This document shows positions 1 to 11,400 of a stretch of DNA of 64,000 bases, one piece after another (positions within the stretch are counted from its first letter, which is position 1; every line of letters begins with the position of its first letter). Under the pieces are notes generated by a model, which was given only the letters and a program-made list of their open reading frames with translations, was not told the origin of the DNA and made no database searches. This DNA is from Tyto alba (taxonomy: Eukaryota > Chordata > Aves > Strigiformes > Tytonidae): contig NW_024881329.1 in assembly GCF_018691265.1 (NCBI RefSeq), positions 868,001 through 932,000 on the forward strand, given 5' to 3'. Position numbers and translations under genes: made by a program.

Positions 1-2326
1 CTGCGCTCAGGCTGGAGGAGGAGCTGCTTTTCCAGCCACAGGGGACGCCTTGCTCTCCATGTCCGAGTTGCCTCTGGAGTGATGCAATTAGAAAGCCTGG
101 ACCAGTTGCTTCCGTAGTGCTTTATCTTATTCCAGCTGTCCTCCGAGTCCTCTCCATGCATGTCTCTGAGTCTTCCTCAGAGCCGTGGCAGCTCAGCTGT
201 CCCTGATGCTGCAGGAGCCCGGAGGCTAGCATGGGATGTGCCATACTTGGTTTCAACATGGGTGTGATGCTCTGCCTCCCTGGGGTTTTATAGCCACAAC
301 TGAGAGAGGGCTTGAGGAGAGCTGAGAAGGCAGCATGAGAGACACGCTGGCTATGGGGCAGAGCAGAGGCATCCTGGCTTTTACCCACCACTTTGTAAAA
401 GGTCTCTGGGATTGGACCTCCTGCTTCCCAGCCTCGGCTCTGCCGCCAGCTTGCAGGGCTCGCAGCGCTAGTGAGCTTGGCGGGGCATCTGTGGAGTCCC
501 CAGGTTACTTAAACAAGGGAAAAAAGGAGAACAGCCCATCCTCAGCTTCTTGTTTACCATCTGCAAAAGTAATAAAGCCTCCCTAGTGCATGGGGGTGGC
601 AAAGCGCTGTGCAACCTACCTGCTGTTCAGATGCAGTGATTTAAACACACACACACACCCCTACACCCCAAAGTAGGGTTTTTACAGTCTGTGGGAGATT
701 TCTGTGTTGTTCTGGCAAGGAAAACAAGAGGGCCTTTAGCAGGGAAATTTGAGCTGAAGTGATCCGGTGCACATGAATAGTCGTCTTGTCTCAGGTAGTC
801 TGCCTGCTTTATAGAGGGCAAGGAGCCATAGGATGCAGAGAGCACGGGATTTCCAGCAGGGAAATAATGTTGTTCATCAGATCTTCAGTCTGTCATCACT
901 TTTATCCTCCCTTGTCTTGTGCAGGCAATAATTCAAAATAGCCTCTGCACTGTCGCTCCTCCATACAGCTGCTTTCAAGGCTGGAGTTAATATTCCTGAG
1001 ATGCCATGACTGCCCTGAGCGTTGGCTGTGCTGGACGCTTCTGGGTGCTAGTGACCTTTTGATGTTCCCCAGAGCTGCTGTGGCCACCTCAGGAGGTCAA
1101 CAGCAGCCTGGAGGCACCTTGTATCAGGCTGTGACAGGCGTTCGTAGGAGAGCAGCTGCTGGAGCAGATGATGAAGCATCTGAGCAGATGTGCTATTTTC
1201 TGTCTCCTTTGCGAGCAAGGAGAGGTCTTCACCCTGGGCTCCAGGCAAACTGGGCTTGCTGCTCATCTCCGCTACCCCTAACCTGCTGGTGGATCCCAGG
1301 CTGCCTGAAGACAGTCACAACACGTATTTTATTAGTGCAATTAACCCTTGAGATATTAAAGAAGGAGGGCATGATCACCAGCCGTGAGCTGAGATGCTTG
1401 GCTACAGCGTAATGGTCCTTGCCTGCGTGCAGAGGGCTGAACAGGGGGCTACGAGTGGGATTGCAGTGGGATTCATCCACGGAGGATCTTCAGCCTGGGA
1501 CTCTGAGGGCATAATTAGTTGAGGTGGGCGTAGCTTTGGTTTGAATTTCCTTTCTTTTTTGCAGTGGACTTCAGTCTTTTATCTGTGTGACGCTGCCTTA
1601 AATGCTTAGCCAGCGTTGGGGGAACATGGGGATTCTTGGCTTTGAGTTTTGCTTTGGTTCTGGACTCTGACAGTTCCTTGAAATTTGTGCCAGTCCAAGG
1701 GAATACCACAAAGCTGCTTTTCTAGTGGAAACTCCCTAAACCTAAGATGATTCTCTTCTGCAGAGGAAGTAGTGGTTGGACATCACTTCATAGAGTCCAT
1801 CGTAACGGTTTGGGCTTTATTATGAATAAGCCTCTGAAAAGCTCGGGAGCTCTGTGTGTACGTCTGTGTGTTGGTTACAGAAGTGTATTGCTCCTTAAGC
1901 ACCAGCAGAGATCTTGATGCTTTATGACATCCAGACCAGGTACCACAAAGAAATGGAAATCAGGGTGGGATTCAATCGTAAAGGCTTCAGATGCTGAACA
2001 CTTGAATGGAAATCAGAGTGGGATTCAATCGTAAAGGCTTCAGATGCTGAACACTTGGTATCTGCGTTGGAAGATGGGCAAAGGCTGGGTTGGCAGCTGC
2101 CACTCGTGTGCGTGTGGGGTTGTCCCCTTCTCCCCAGGCCAGCAGTGCAGGCGCGGGGCCGGGGGTTCACCCGGTCGTTGCTCCCCGCCAGGCAGCGATG
2201 GCTCCGCGCAGCTCGCAAGCTGCCACTGCTGGGGCAGGCGGCACAGCTTGGCGCTGCGTGGAGAGAGGTGGGGGCTGCGGCGGTGTCCGACCCGTCCTCT
2301 TGTCTGCCCCCCCCTCTTCCTTCCAG
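1..2326 (+). other. USP6NL-like: Intron or upstream DNA of the TBC gene
   Basis: No exon encoding the family's N-terminal TBC block (region around RGEVW) was recognised here. The stretch holds a short CA run near 647-660, a 53-bp tandem duplication at 1952-2057 and a pyrimidine tract leading to the acceptor at 2326. A small unrecognised exon cannot be excluded. Confidence 0.6.
1952..2057. repeat. 53-bp tandem duplication (two copies)
   Basis: Positions 1952-2004 and 2005-2057 are identical apart from one base (cagggtggg versus cagagtggg). The near-perfect identity implies a recent local duplication. It lies in the intron about 270 bp upstream of exon A. Confidence 0.95.
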
Positions 2327-2436
2327 CAAATGAAAGAGCAAGCGAAGAGCTTTTCATCGGAAATCAAGCAGATAGATTTGGACGTTAACCGCACCTTCCG
2401 GAACCACATCATGTTTCGAGATCGCTACGGAGTGAA
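2327..2436 (+). CDS. USP6NL-like: TBC gene exon A (arginine-finger exon)
   Basis: The acceptor is a pyrimidine tract ending ttccag; the donor is gaa|gtgagt. The exon encodes QMKEQAKSF...[21 protein letters not shown] and ends two bases into a Lys codon. The IxxDxxR signature carries the catalytic arginine. The start boundary matches the exon start I infer for TBC1D3 (MKEKGKKSSE region). The preceding exon was not found in the 2.3 kb upstream. Confidence 0.93.
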
Positions 2437-5400
2437 GTGAGTGCGGGCGGTTTCGCGTGGCTGTATGGGCGTTGGTGCTGGTGGGCGTGCGTGGGGTGAG
2501 CTGGGTGGGGTGCCCACCAGCCCCCTGGCTCAGAGCAGCTCACAGGAGAGCAGAGCCGCCTCTGCTCCACAAACCGTACGACCCACAGATGTTGGGCTGC
2601 CGATTCTCTCTTCGTACAGGTCCACACACCGGACCACGTTCAGCCCCAGTTCTTGAGACAATCATCAGCCTGTTGGGGTGCCTCGTTCCCTAGGGCGTGA
2701 GGGTTGCAGTTGCAGAGGGCTCGGTTTGGGATGGCTGGGATGACGGGGTGGGTCCGTCGGGAGCTGGGTGGGGTGGGGTTGGTGAGGTTTGACAAAGTGG
2801 CTTTGTCACTTGGATGAGTCACACGTGGCTGCCCTACAAAAACATAGAGTTTGCAAGGAAGCCTGTGCTGCGTGGCTACATGGTCACAAGTCCTTCAGGA
2901 AGGAGGGAAGGGAGAAAGGAACCTACTGACAAAATGCTGCCAGAGTTTTCCCCCAGGCTATATAACACTTGATGCCTGGGTGGTTGCAAGTCTATTAAAA
3001 ACCCACCACCACTCCAAACCCTGAAGAGTGGGTGTGTTGAACACGGTGGGTGTAGGTGCATACCTGTCTCTCCAGGAGACCTGCTGGTGGAGCAGGCTGG
3101 TTCAGCCCTGCTCCACGGGGCCGCTGGTGACTCCCCCCTGAAGGAAGAGTTCCCATCCCACTTGCCCGCCAAGGTGCTTTCTGGTTCTGGGAGCCCTGCT
3201 CCTTGCAAAAGGCATAAGTACCAATTGGCTGGGTGTTTCCAGAGCCTTTGGTCTCTGTGCGTATACGTTGGTCTGCAGACGAAGCTGGAGACCTCACACT
3301 CAGGTGTTTTAATATCCTTCTTTCTCCCCAGGCAACAGGCACTCTTCCATGTCCTGTCAGCATACTCAGTTTATAACACCGTAAGTAGTAAGTTAGTCCA
3401 GTTAAAATGAATAGCATTGTGCTTTATATAAATATATATATATAAAGACTTTTTAAAACAGCTTTATATACATTTATATATGTGTATACATGTATGCTTG
3501 TGTGTGTATGTTTGTGTTACCACATTTAGCCAGTGGTAATTCCAATTTTAAGTCCCGATGCTGGTTTGTACAGACAGCTGCAAGACTGGCAGGCAGCACG
3601 AGACTCTTGGCACAGTTGTTTCATTCCCTTGTTCATTTTGTCACCTGGTAAATGACATCTGGCAGATGCGGTTTGGGCAAGTGTCAGCAAAGAACAAGGG
3701 ATTGCCCTTTGGCTTTCCAGCGAGACTAGCCTCCTGGCTGAAGGTCTGTCTTGTTTCTGGCTTCTTGTCGTACACTGAATGGCATCCTTGTTGAAAACAC
3801 TGATTTATTACAGCGAACCAGTCATTCTTAGCTGAAGGTCACGGGCAGAATAAGCTTAAATTAGCAGTTGAAAGAAGGGGCAGTTACCCCAGAAAGCACA
3901 GAAGATGCTCAGGGGTGTAGTCAAGGAAACAAAGACCCTGCCTTCCTCATTCCAGATAAATGCTTATCAGATTTATTTATTCTTTAATTACTTCAGTGCT
4001 CACACGGCTGAAGGAATCTAAAACAGCCTCAGAGCCGCATGCTGGTTTTCATCCCATCCCCTATTCCTTGAGGTAGCTGCAGGCACCTCTTATGTCGGGG
4101 TTTCTGTCTTTCTTGTAAGCCCCCTTTATATACCAAACAGCCCCAACTCTCAGCTTTTCTTCATGGGAGAGGTGTTCCTGCCCCCTGACCATTTTCGTGG
4201 CCCACCTCCAGAGGGGGCCAGAACACCTCTCCCATGAAGAGAAGCTGAGAGTTGGCTTTGTTCAGCCTGGGGAAGAGAAGGCTCTGTGGAGACCTTACTG
4301 TGGCCTTTCAGTGTATAAAGGGGGCTTACAGAAAGACAGAAAGACTGTTTACCAGGGGCTGTAGTGCCAGGACAAGGGGCAGCGGTCTTAAACTGAAAGA
4401 GGGTAGGTTTAGATTGGACATAAGACATTTTTTGGAATGAGGGGGGTGAGGTGCTGGCCCAGAGCAGCTGTGGGTGCCCCCTCCCTGGAAGGGTTCCAGG
4501 CCAGGTTGGACGGGGCTGGGAGCCCCCTGGGCTGGGGGAAGGGGGCCCTGCCCGGGGCAGGGGGGGGCACTGGGGGGGCTTTAAGGGCCCTTCCAACCCA
4601 AACTCCTGTGTGAGTCAGTGACATTGTAGATGCTGTAGACATACGGGAGCGGTGATTTTGGGGCATAAACGATAAAGACCTTGAAATGGGGGCAGACCTT
4701 GAACGAGGAGAGGGAAGCATCGGCAGCCTGACCTGCTGCTGCAGCTTGAGCACCGTGGTGGGGGCCTGGCGGCGTGGCAGCCCGTGTGCTCCTCTTGGCT
4801 CTTGCAGGAGGTGAGCTACTGCCAAGGGATGAGCCAGATCGCGGCCATCCTCCTGATGTACTTAAACGAAGAGGATGCGTTTTGGGCACTGGCACAGCTG
4901 CTGACCAACCAGCGGCACGCCATGCACGGTAAGGCCGGGCAGGGTGCGGGGTGGGGGGGGGCTCTTGCGGCGGGACAGAAGGCAGTTTAGGTTGGTCGAT
5001 AGGCCTCCTTCCTCCTCACAGACTTGTTTCAAGTGGCTAAGGCTTAATTATGTGCCGACACAACCCCACTGCGGAGCTGGACTGCACTCATGGAGGCAGA
5101 CAAGCTCATCAGAGAAAAACGTGGTTTATCGGCACTGAGCTTTCCCGCTCATTCAGTAATTAACACTTTCACAGAGGTGCTATCTTCCCTCTGGAGTGCC
5201 TTGCCCTTGGCAAACAATTAACTCAAGGTTACGAGTTTTTAACTCTCAGGGAAGTACATCCAAGAGCGTCATGTAACGCTCTGTTTTTAGCACGCCACAA
5301 GCTGCATGCCCTTGTGTTTTTATGAAGATGTAATTCCACCAAATGTGCTGTATTATTTTACTTCAAACACATTAAAGACCCTTTCATCTTACTTGTGGCT

Positions 5401-8400
5401 AGCAGTAATCTGTGCACGGAGGGTTATTTTACGAGTGGAGGGCTAAGCCTGATGGCTTAATAACTCCAGACAATTTTAAACGCGCGCCCTGCTAGATTAC
5501 GGGGTGCTGCACAAGCTTGTGGTGTTCAGGTATCTTCAGCTTTTCTCTGAACCTCCGTAAGCACCCAGGTGTGTTCAGAGAGGGGTTGGCGCAGCCCAGG
5601 CTCAGGCAGTGGGGGTGGCGAGGGGGTCTGCTCTGCGGGGGGGGGAGCAGAGGGTGCCGTGGCCCATGGGGACGGGGTGAAGGGCCCCGGGAGGGATGCT
5701 GCGGTCCGGCCGACTTCAGCAGGCGATGGGTTTCTAGAAAATCAGTCTGCCCCCGTCACTGCTCCAGAGCTTTGCTGATTATTTTTTTTATTCCTCTCAT
5801 CTTTTCTCATTAAGGTTTTTTCATTCCTGGATTCCCGAAGCTGCAGAGATTCCAAGCTCACCACGAGCAGATTTTAAGCAAACTGTTTCCCAAACTGAAG
5901 AAGCACATGGTATCTCTTTGCTCTCAATCTCCCCTTACTGACACCACGTTTTAATGCTGAAGCAATTAGCGTAATGTTCTGCCAAATAGATGCACAACCG
6001 AACGCGTTTCTAACCACATAAGACTGCTTCAGCTGCAAAGAGGCAAGCGTTTATTAGATGGGGTGCCTGAATGTTGCTGAGGTGAATGGTTACCATTTGC
6101 TTGCTGGTCATCATTAGCGAAGGGACTGCTGAAATCTAAAGGCTTCCTTAGGAAAGCGAGGCAGGAAGGCTCCCAGCGCCTGCAACAAAAGGCTCTGTTG
6201 CATACAGCAGCAAGGCTGGGCTCTGTTCTTCCACCAGCTGCAGAGCCCAAAGGGTGATGCTGGACTGTCTGGAGTCTTAATTCAATAATCATTAGCCCCA
6301 AGTGTTTGCATTCAACAGCTTTGCTGCTGTTTAAAGGCAGGAGGTGCGTAAGATTTGCAATGTGTTTTGTTGCTTGGGCCCGTCCAGTTTTTCTCTCTAG
6401 CAGATGGTACGAGCCCATTTGGTGGCTGGAGAAGCATCTGCAGGATGCATCCACTGCAGTCTAACATCTAGGCAACTATTTTGCAACACCTGCTGCCTTT
6501 TTTGTTGCCCTTTGTCCCCTCTTGCATTTGCTGTGGACAGTTGGTATTCTGCGGCCAAACTCCTAGAGGCTTCTGACGCTCCCAAGGGGCTCCCTGGCTC
6601 GGCTCCAGGAAAAGCTGTTTATATTGCCATCATCTGCAACAGCTCTTGCCTCATGCTGCAAATGAGCCAGTCCCAACTGTAAAAGTGAAACAGAGCCGGG
6701 ACAGGTTTGCACTTAATTATGGGGTGGGGAGCGGGAGAACCTGTGCGGGGAGGATGGGAATAACTTTCTGAAAGCTGCTGGTGTCTCCTGGCTCCTGAAG
6801 TCTCCCCCGGCTCGCAGGTGCCCAGCACCAGCCGAAAGCACAGACTGGCGCTGGCAATCAAACCCATGGGCTTGTTTCTCTTCCCATCCCCACCACTTTG
6901 CAGCAGCGGCCACATTGACATTGTGCGTGTGCTGGGTGCTGTGCGTGTGCAGGGTGCTGTGCGTGTGCAGGGTGCATGTGCAGGGTGCTGTGCATGCCAG
7001 CACTGGCTGTGCCACACCGTCAGCCATGCCAGAAAAAGCAAAGCTGTGTGCAAGCGCTGCACCAGGCACCAGACAAGGATGGAAAAGTGAGAGACCAGGG
7101 TGCTGCTGGTGGGGTTTTTAAGAGTTTTTTGCAGCCTGTCAGGCTGTCCTGCTCCTGCAGCAGCCAGGCCGTGCAAATGAGGTAGTGCTAGCAAAGCTAG
7201 CTTGGCTGTGCACGTTTGGATTTACCTGTGGGATACTTGGGGTTAATAATTTTTGTGGTGCTCAGAGATGCTCACAGGGGAATTACTGTGGAAACAAAAC
7301 CGGTGCTCTGCAAGGAGCCTGTGGTTTGGCTTCCAGGAAGGTTTTTGTAAATGCCTGGTGTAGATATTAGGCCAGAAAAGCTTCTAGAAATCCCTCTCCA
7401 AAGTTGTGACCGAGTCAGGTTCGATTAATAGCTTGGGCAAAGCCCAAAGCAGGGCTTCAACGTTATGGTTTAAAGCAGGGGCTTTGCTGGGAGACAATCC
7501 CCAGCCAGACCCTGCACCAGACCCCAGGGTTTGCAAACCGCCCAGCCAACCTCCCCGAAAGCCCAGGAGCTGCTGGAACCGCCGGCAGCCAGCCTGGTGA
7601 CGCGCCGGTCTCTCTTTGCTGTCTCCTCCTAGGACAAGGAGCAGATGACTACGGGGATTTACACGACCAAGTGGTTCCTGCAGTGTTTCATCGACAGGGT
7701 GAGGATGCTCCTCCGGTTGCTTGCTGCTTGCGTGCACGGTTAATCCAGCCGCTTTTTTGAAAAAGTATTGCAATTTGAAGAAGGTGTTAATATTTTATAA
7801 GGCGGGATGTTATGCACACTCTGGTAAGGCAAAAAAAAAGTTAATCAGGGAGAAGCTAAAAATAACTGCATGTCACTGGTGACAAGCTAATTCCTGCTGC
7901 TTCATCACAAGCGGTCGCTGGGAGATGGCTCAGCAGCAGCAGTATATATAAGCTTCAAAGTCAGGAGGGATCTTTCTCTTGCCCACTGGCACCGCTGCAA
8001 AGGCAATTAACTTCCCTTTGGCTTCGGAAACAACATGGGGAGAAGAGGAGCTGAAGGCACAAGCCTCAACAAATAGCACTGCAGCAGCTGCTGGCAGAGG
8101 GGCAGTCTGGGCACTGGAGACACATGAAAGCGTGAGAAAATTACCCTGATTTGTCCAGAGCTAATTTGCCAGGCCCGAGCCAAGACTATTCTACTTTTAA
8201 GGGCAGTGTTGTGCCTGCACACTTGAAGACAAGGTCCAGACTTGCTAAAGTTTAGGACACCTGTGTGTCTCCAGTCTTAATTTTCTGTTGGGGGTCGCCT
8301 GTAAAGCAGCAGATGACCCCGCTCCCCCGGAGAGGGAACTCCCTGTTCTGCAGTTCTCACTAAAAGCTGTATACAGTGCAAAATCCCTTTAGCTGCAGTA

Positions 8401-11400
8401 AGGGGGTAAAAGAGCTGCAGCAGCCAGTCCTGACAAACCAGAGAGTAAGCGCAACATCCTAGATTTGAATTTAAATGTCACAGTAGGACTAGCATTAACT
8501 TCTGTGTTGGTGAGATGCCTTAAATCTGTTGCTGGGAGATGGTGGGCTGCTCCGTCATTATGGATATCATTTCACTCCTCTTTGTCAGATTGGGTCCGGG
8601 TGCAAATGAAAACCTCTTGCAAAAGTTTTTCTAGCAGGCAGAAATAAGCCTGTATATAAGGAAGACCACTTCTCTGGATGCCAAAGGAGTGATTTTTTTT
8701 TAATGCTTAGTGAAGCACCATTGGGCCTTCAGCCCTATCCCGTAAATAGTGGGGGAAAAAAAAAAAAAAAAGGTAAATAAATAAATTTTGGTGGATACAG
8801 GAGAGTGGTTTTATGTGCTTGCAAGGCTGAAAGATGGTGATACTCCCTCCAGGGTAGGGGAATCTGTGTAGTAGCATGCCTGTGCAGAAAGTTTATCCTT
8901 TTTCTGCATTTGCAGCCAGGTTTTAAGTACTTCCCTGGCCACCCAAGGGTATTAGCTTTAAGGCAAACCCATAGATGATAAAATAGGTTTTTGTTATAGA
9001 TGAATCTTGGGCACCCAATGCCTTTCCCTGGCGTGTGTTTTGGTGTGAGGGGGCGTAGTGATGCCACCGGCCTCCGTATCATCATCCCATCCATCGGTGC
9101 TCCCAGGTGTGGTGCTAACGAGCTGTTCTTTCCGTTTGCGTGTTTGGCACAGACCCCCTTCACCCTCACCTTGCGGCTGTGGGACATCTACATCCTGGAA
9201 GGCGAGCGGGTACTGACGGCCATGGCTTACACCATCCTCAAACTGCACAAAAGTAAGGTCCCAGCCGAGCACGTCCCGTATGGCAGAGGTGGCCCTGTGC
9301 TGGGCCACCCTTGTGCTGCCTCTGCCCGCCTGCTCGGTGCCCCAGGAGGCACAGTCCCGTGCTGATGCTCCGGGGAGGAGATGAGATGCTGCGAGGGTTG
9401 TAAGGCTGCCCCCAGCACACAGCAAACCTCACCTGAAACACTCCCGGCTGCCTCTTTCTGCGCCCCACAGCTTTTACAACGGGCTTTTAGGGGCAATACA
9501 GGCAGCAACCCGCCTGTCTGCAAAGCTCTGTGTGGCAGTTCAGCTGAAAAGGCTGTGGAGGGAGGAATAAATCCATTAATATACTTCTAAAAGGACCAAA
9601 AAGCTGTTTTTCTTATTAAGGCAGTGATGTTTCTAGCTCAAGATCTTCGGGACTTTGAACCTCTCTGCTCCCAGCTTTGCCGCCCTGTTAGGTCTTTGAT
9701 CTGGGACAGGAGTGATGCTGATAGTGCACGTTGGGAACCTTTGGGCCAGTGGAATTTACGGGACTGCATGTGTTGGCTTCTGCAAACGGCCACCCTGCTC
9801 TTCCTTCATTTGAGTGAAGGAGAGGCTATCCAGAAATACAGCTTCAAGCATCCCGTTTGTTTGCAAGGACTGGGAAACTGGCAGGCAGGCAGAAGTTTCA
9901 TCCTGGCTGTGAAATCATCTCCCCTCCCTGAGGAATGTGTGGTGCGGATCGGCGTTCCTGCCTGCATCCCGTCCCTGCCCGCGTCCCTGGCGTGGGGCAG
10001 CATCCCTGCCTGTGTCCCTGGTGTGGGGCAGTGTCCCTGCCCATGTCCCTGGCGTGGGGCAGCGTCCCTGGTGTGGGGCAGCATCCCTGCCTGTGTCCCT
10101 GGCGTGGGGCAGCATCCTTGGCGTGGGGCAGCATCCCTGCCCACATCCCTGGCGTGGGGCAGCGTCCCTGCCCGCGTCCCTGGCGTGGGGCAGCGTCCCT
10201 GCCCGCGTCCCTGGCGTGGGGCAGCGTCCCTGCCCGCGTCCCTGGTGTGGGGCAGCGTCCCTGCCTGTGTCCCTGGCGTGGGGCAGCATCCCTGGCGTGG
10301 GGGCAGCGTCCCTGCCTGCTGGCTGCTGCAGGTTGGCCTCCCTGGCTGGCGACGGCGGCTTCCAGCAGTGGCTGTTCACTCTGGTGCTCAGGGTCCATCT
10401 CACGGAGCTTTTCCTCCTCCTAGAGGTATTGGTGAGAACTTCCAGAAATGGCCCAAAACACGCACCCCGGTCATCACAGGTCCCAGCCCCAGCGTTGTCC
10501 TGCCATTGCTGAGCTACTTCCCAGAGCTGGCATGAATATATAAATGTACCAACAGCCCTGAACAACAGTGGGAGGGTGGGAGAGAGGCAAAAGCATTCCA
10601 ACTGTCCCACCCCGCAGCGGGAGCGGCAGCCGAATCCCAGATAAAACCAAAGCAGTGCAACCCCCGCTCATGCCACCCTGCAATTTGGCCGTGCCGCTGG
10701 CATCACTCCTTTCTCCTGTCCCCCAGAGCGCTTGCTGAAGATGACACTGGAAGATTTACGGGAGTTCCTGCAGGAGAAAATCGCCGCTTCCCTGCAGTAC
10801 GAGGATGATGCCGTCATCGAGCAACTGCAGGTGTCGATGACGGAACTGCGCAAGATGAAATTTGACCTCCCCCCGCCAGGTGGGTAGAGGGGAGGGCGGG
10901 CAGCCCGGCGGGAGTGGCCGGTGGTACCCGTGGCCCCTGGGGACCGGAGCATCCCTCTGGCGTGGCTGGCAGCCAGGGCTGGCACTGCCTAGGTGCAGCG
11001 TCTGCCTTCCCCGCAGCGGGGGGGGTGCTGGCTGCAAAAACGAACCCATGCACGCGGTTTGGGGTTTATTTTGTTTTCTCTCCTTCCAATGCAGCGAAGC
11101 CTGAGGAGTTCCCGCGGAAACCCCTGGGCCTGGAGCTCTCCCTCAACCCAGTAACCGTGAAAGGCAACGTGGCAGCCAACAGCCAGAATGGCCAGGTGGG
11201 CGAGCACCCCCCAGACAGGGACCCCCAGCCCCACAGAGCTCCCGGGGCACCGGGAGGAACGGTGGCGGTGGAGGCAAGGACTCCCACCCTCCGGGGCAGT
11301 GAAGCAGCTGAAGCGATGGACGTCCACCTGAATCCTCCTGGCAGGGGGCCGTCAGGAGATGAGGCTCAGGCAGTGGCCCCCGGGGACGGGCAACCGCTGC

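Noticed and set aside
9966..10320. CRISPR-like regular repetition
   Set aside because: Repeats are head to tail with no unique spacers, in a vertebrate intron; this is a minisatellite.
9624..10535. 303-residue open frame on the plus strand
   Set aside because: Most of it is translation of the 31-bp minisatellite, which leaves several frames open on both strands. It lies inside an intron of the TBC gene and has no recognisable domain.
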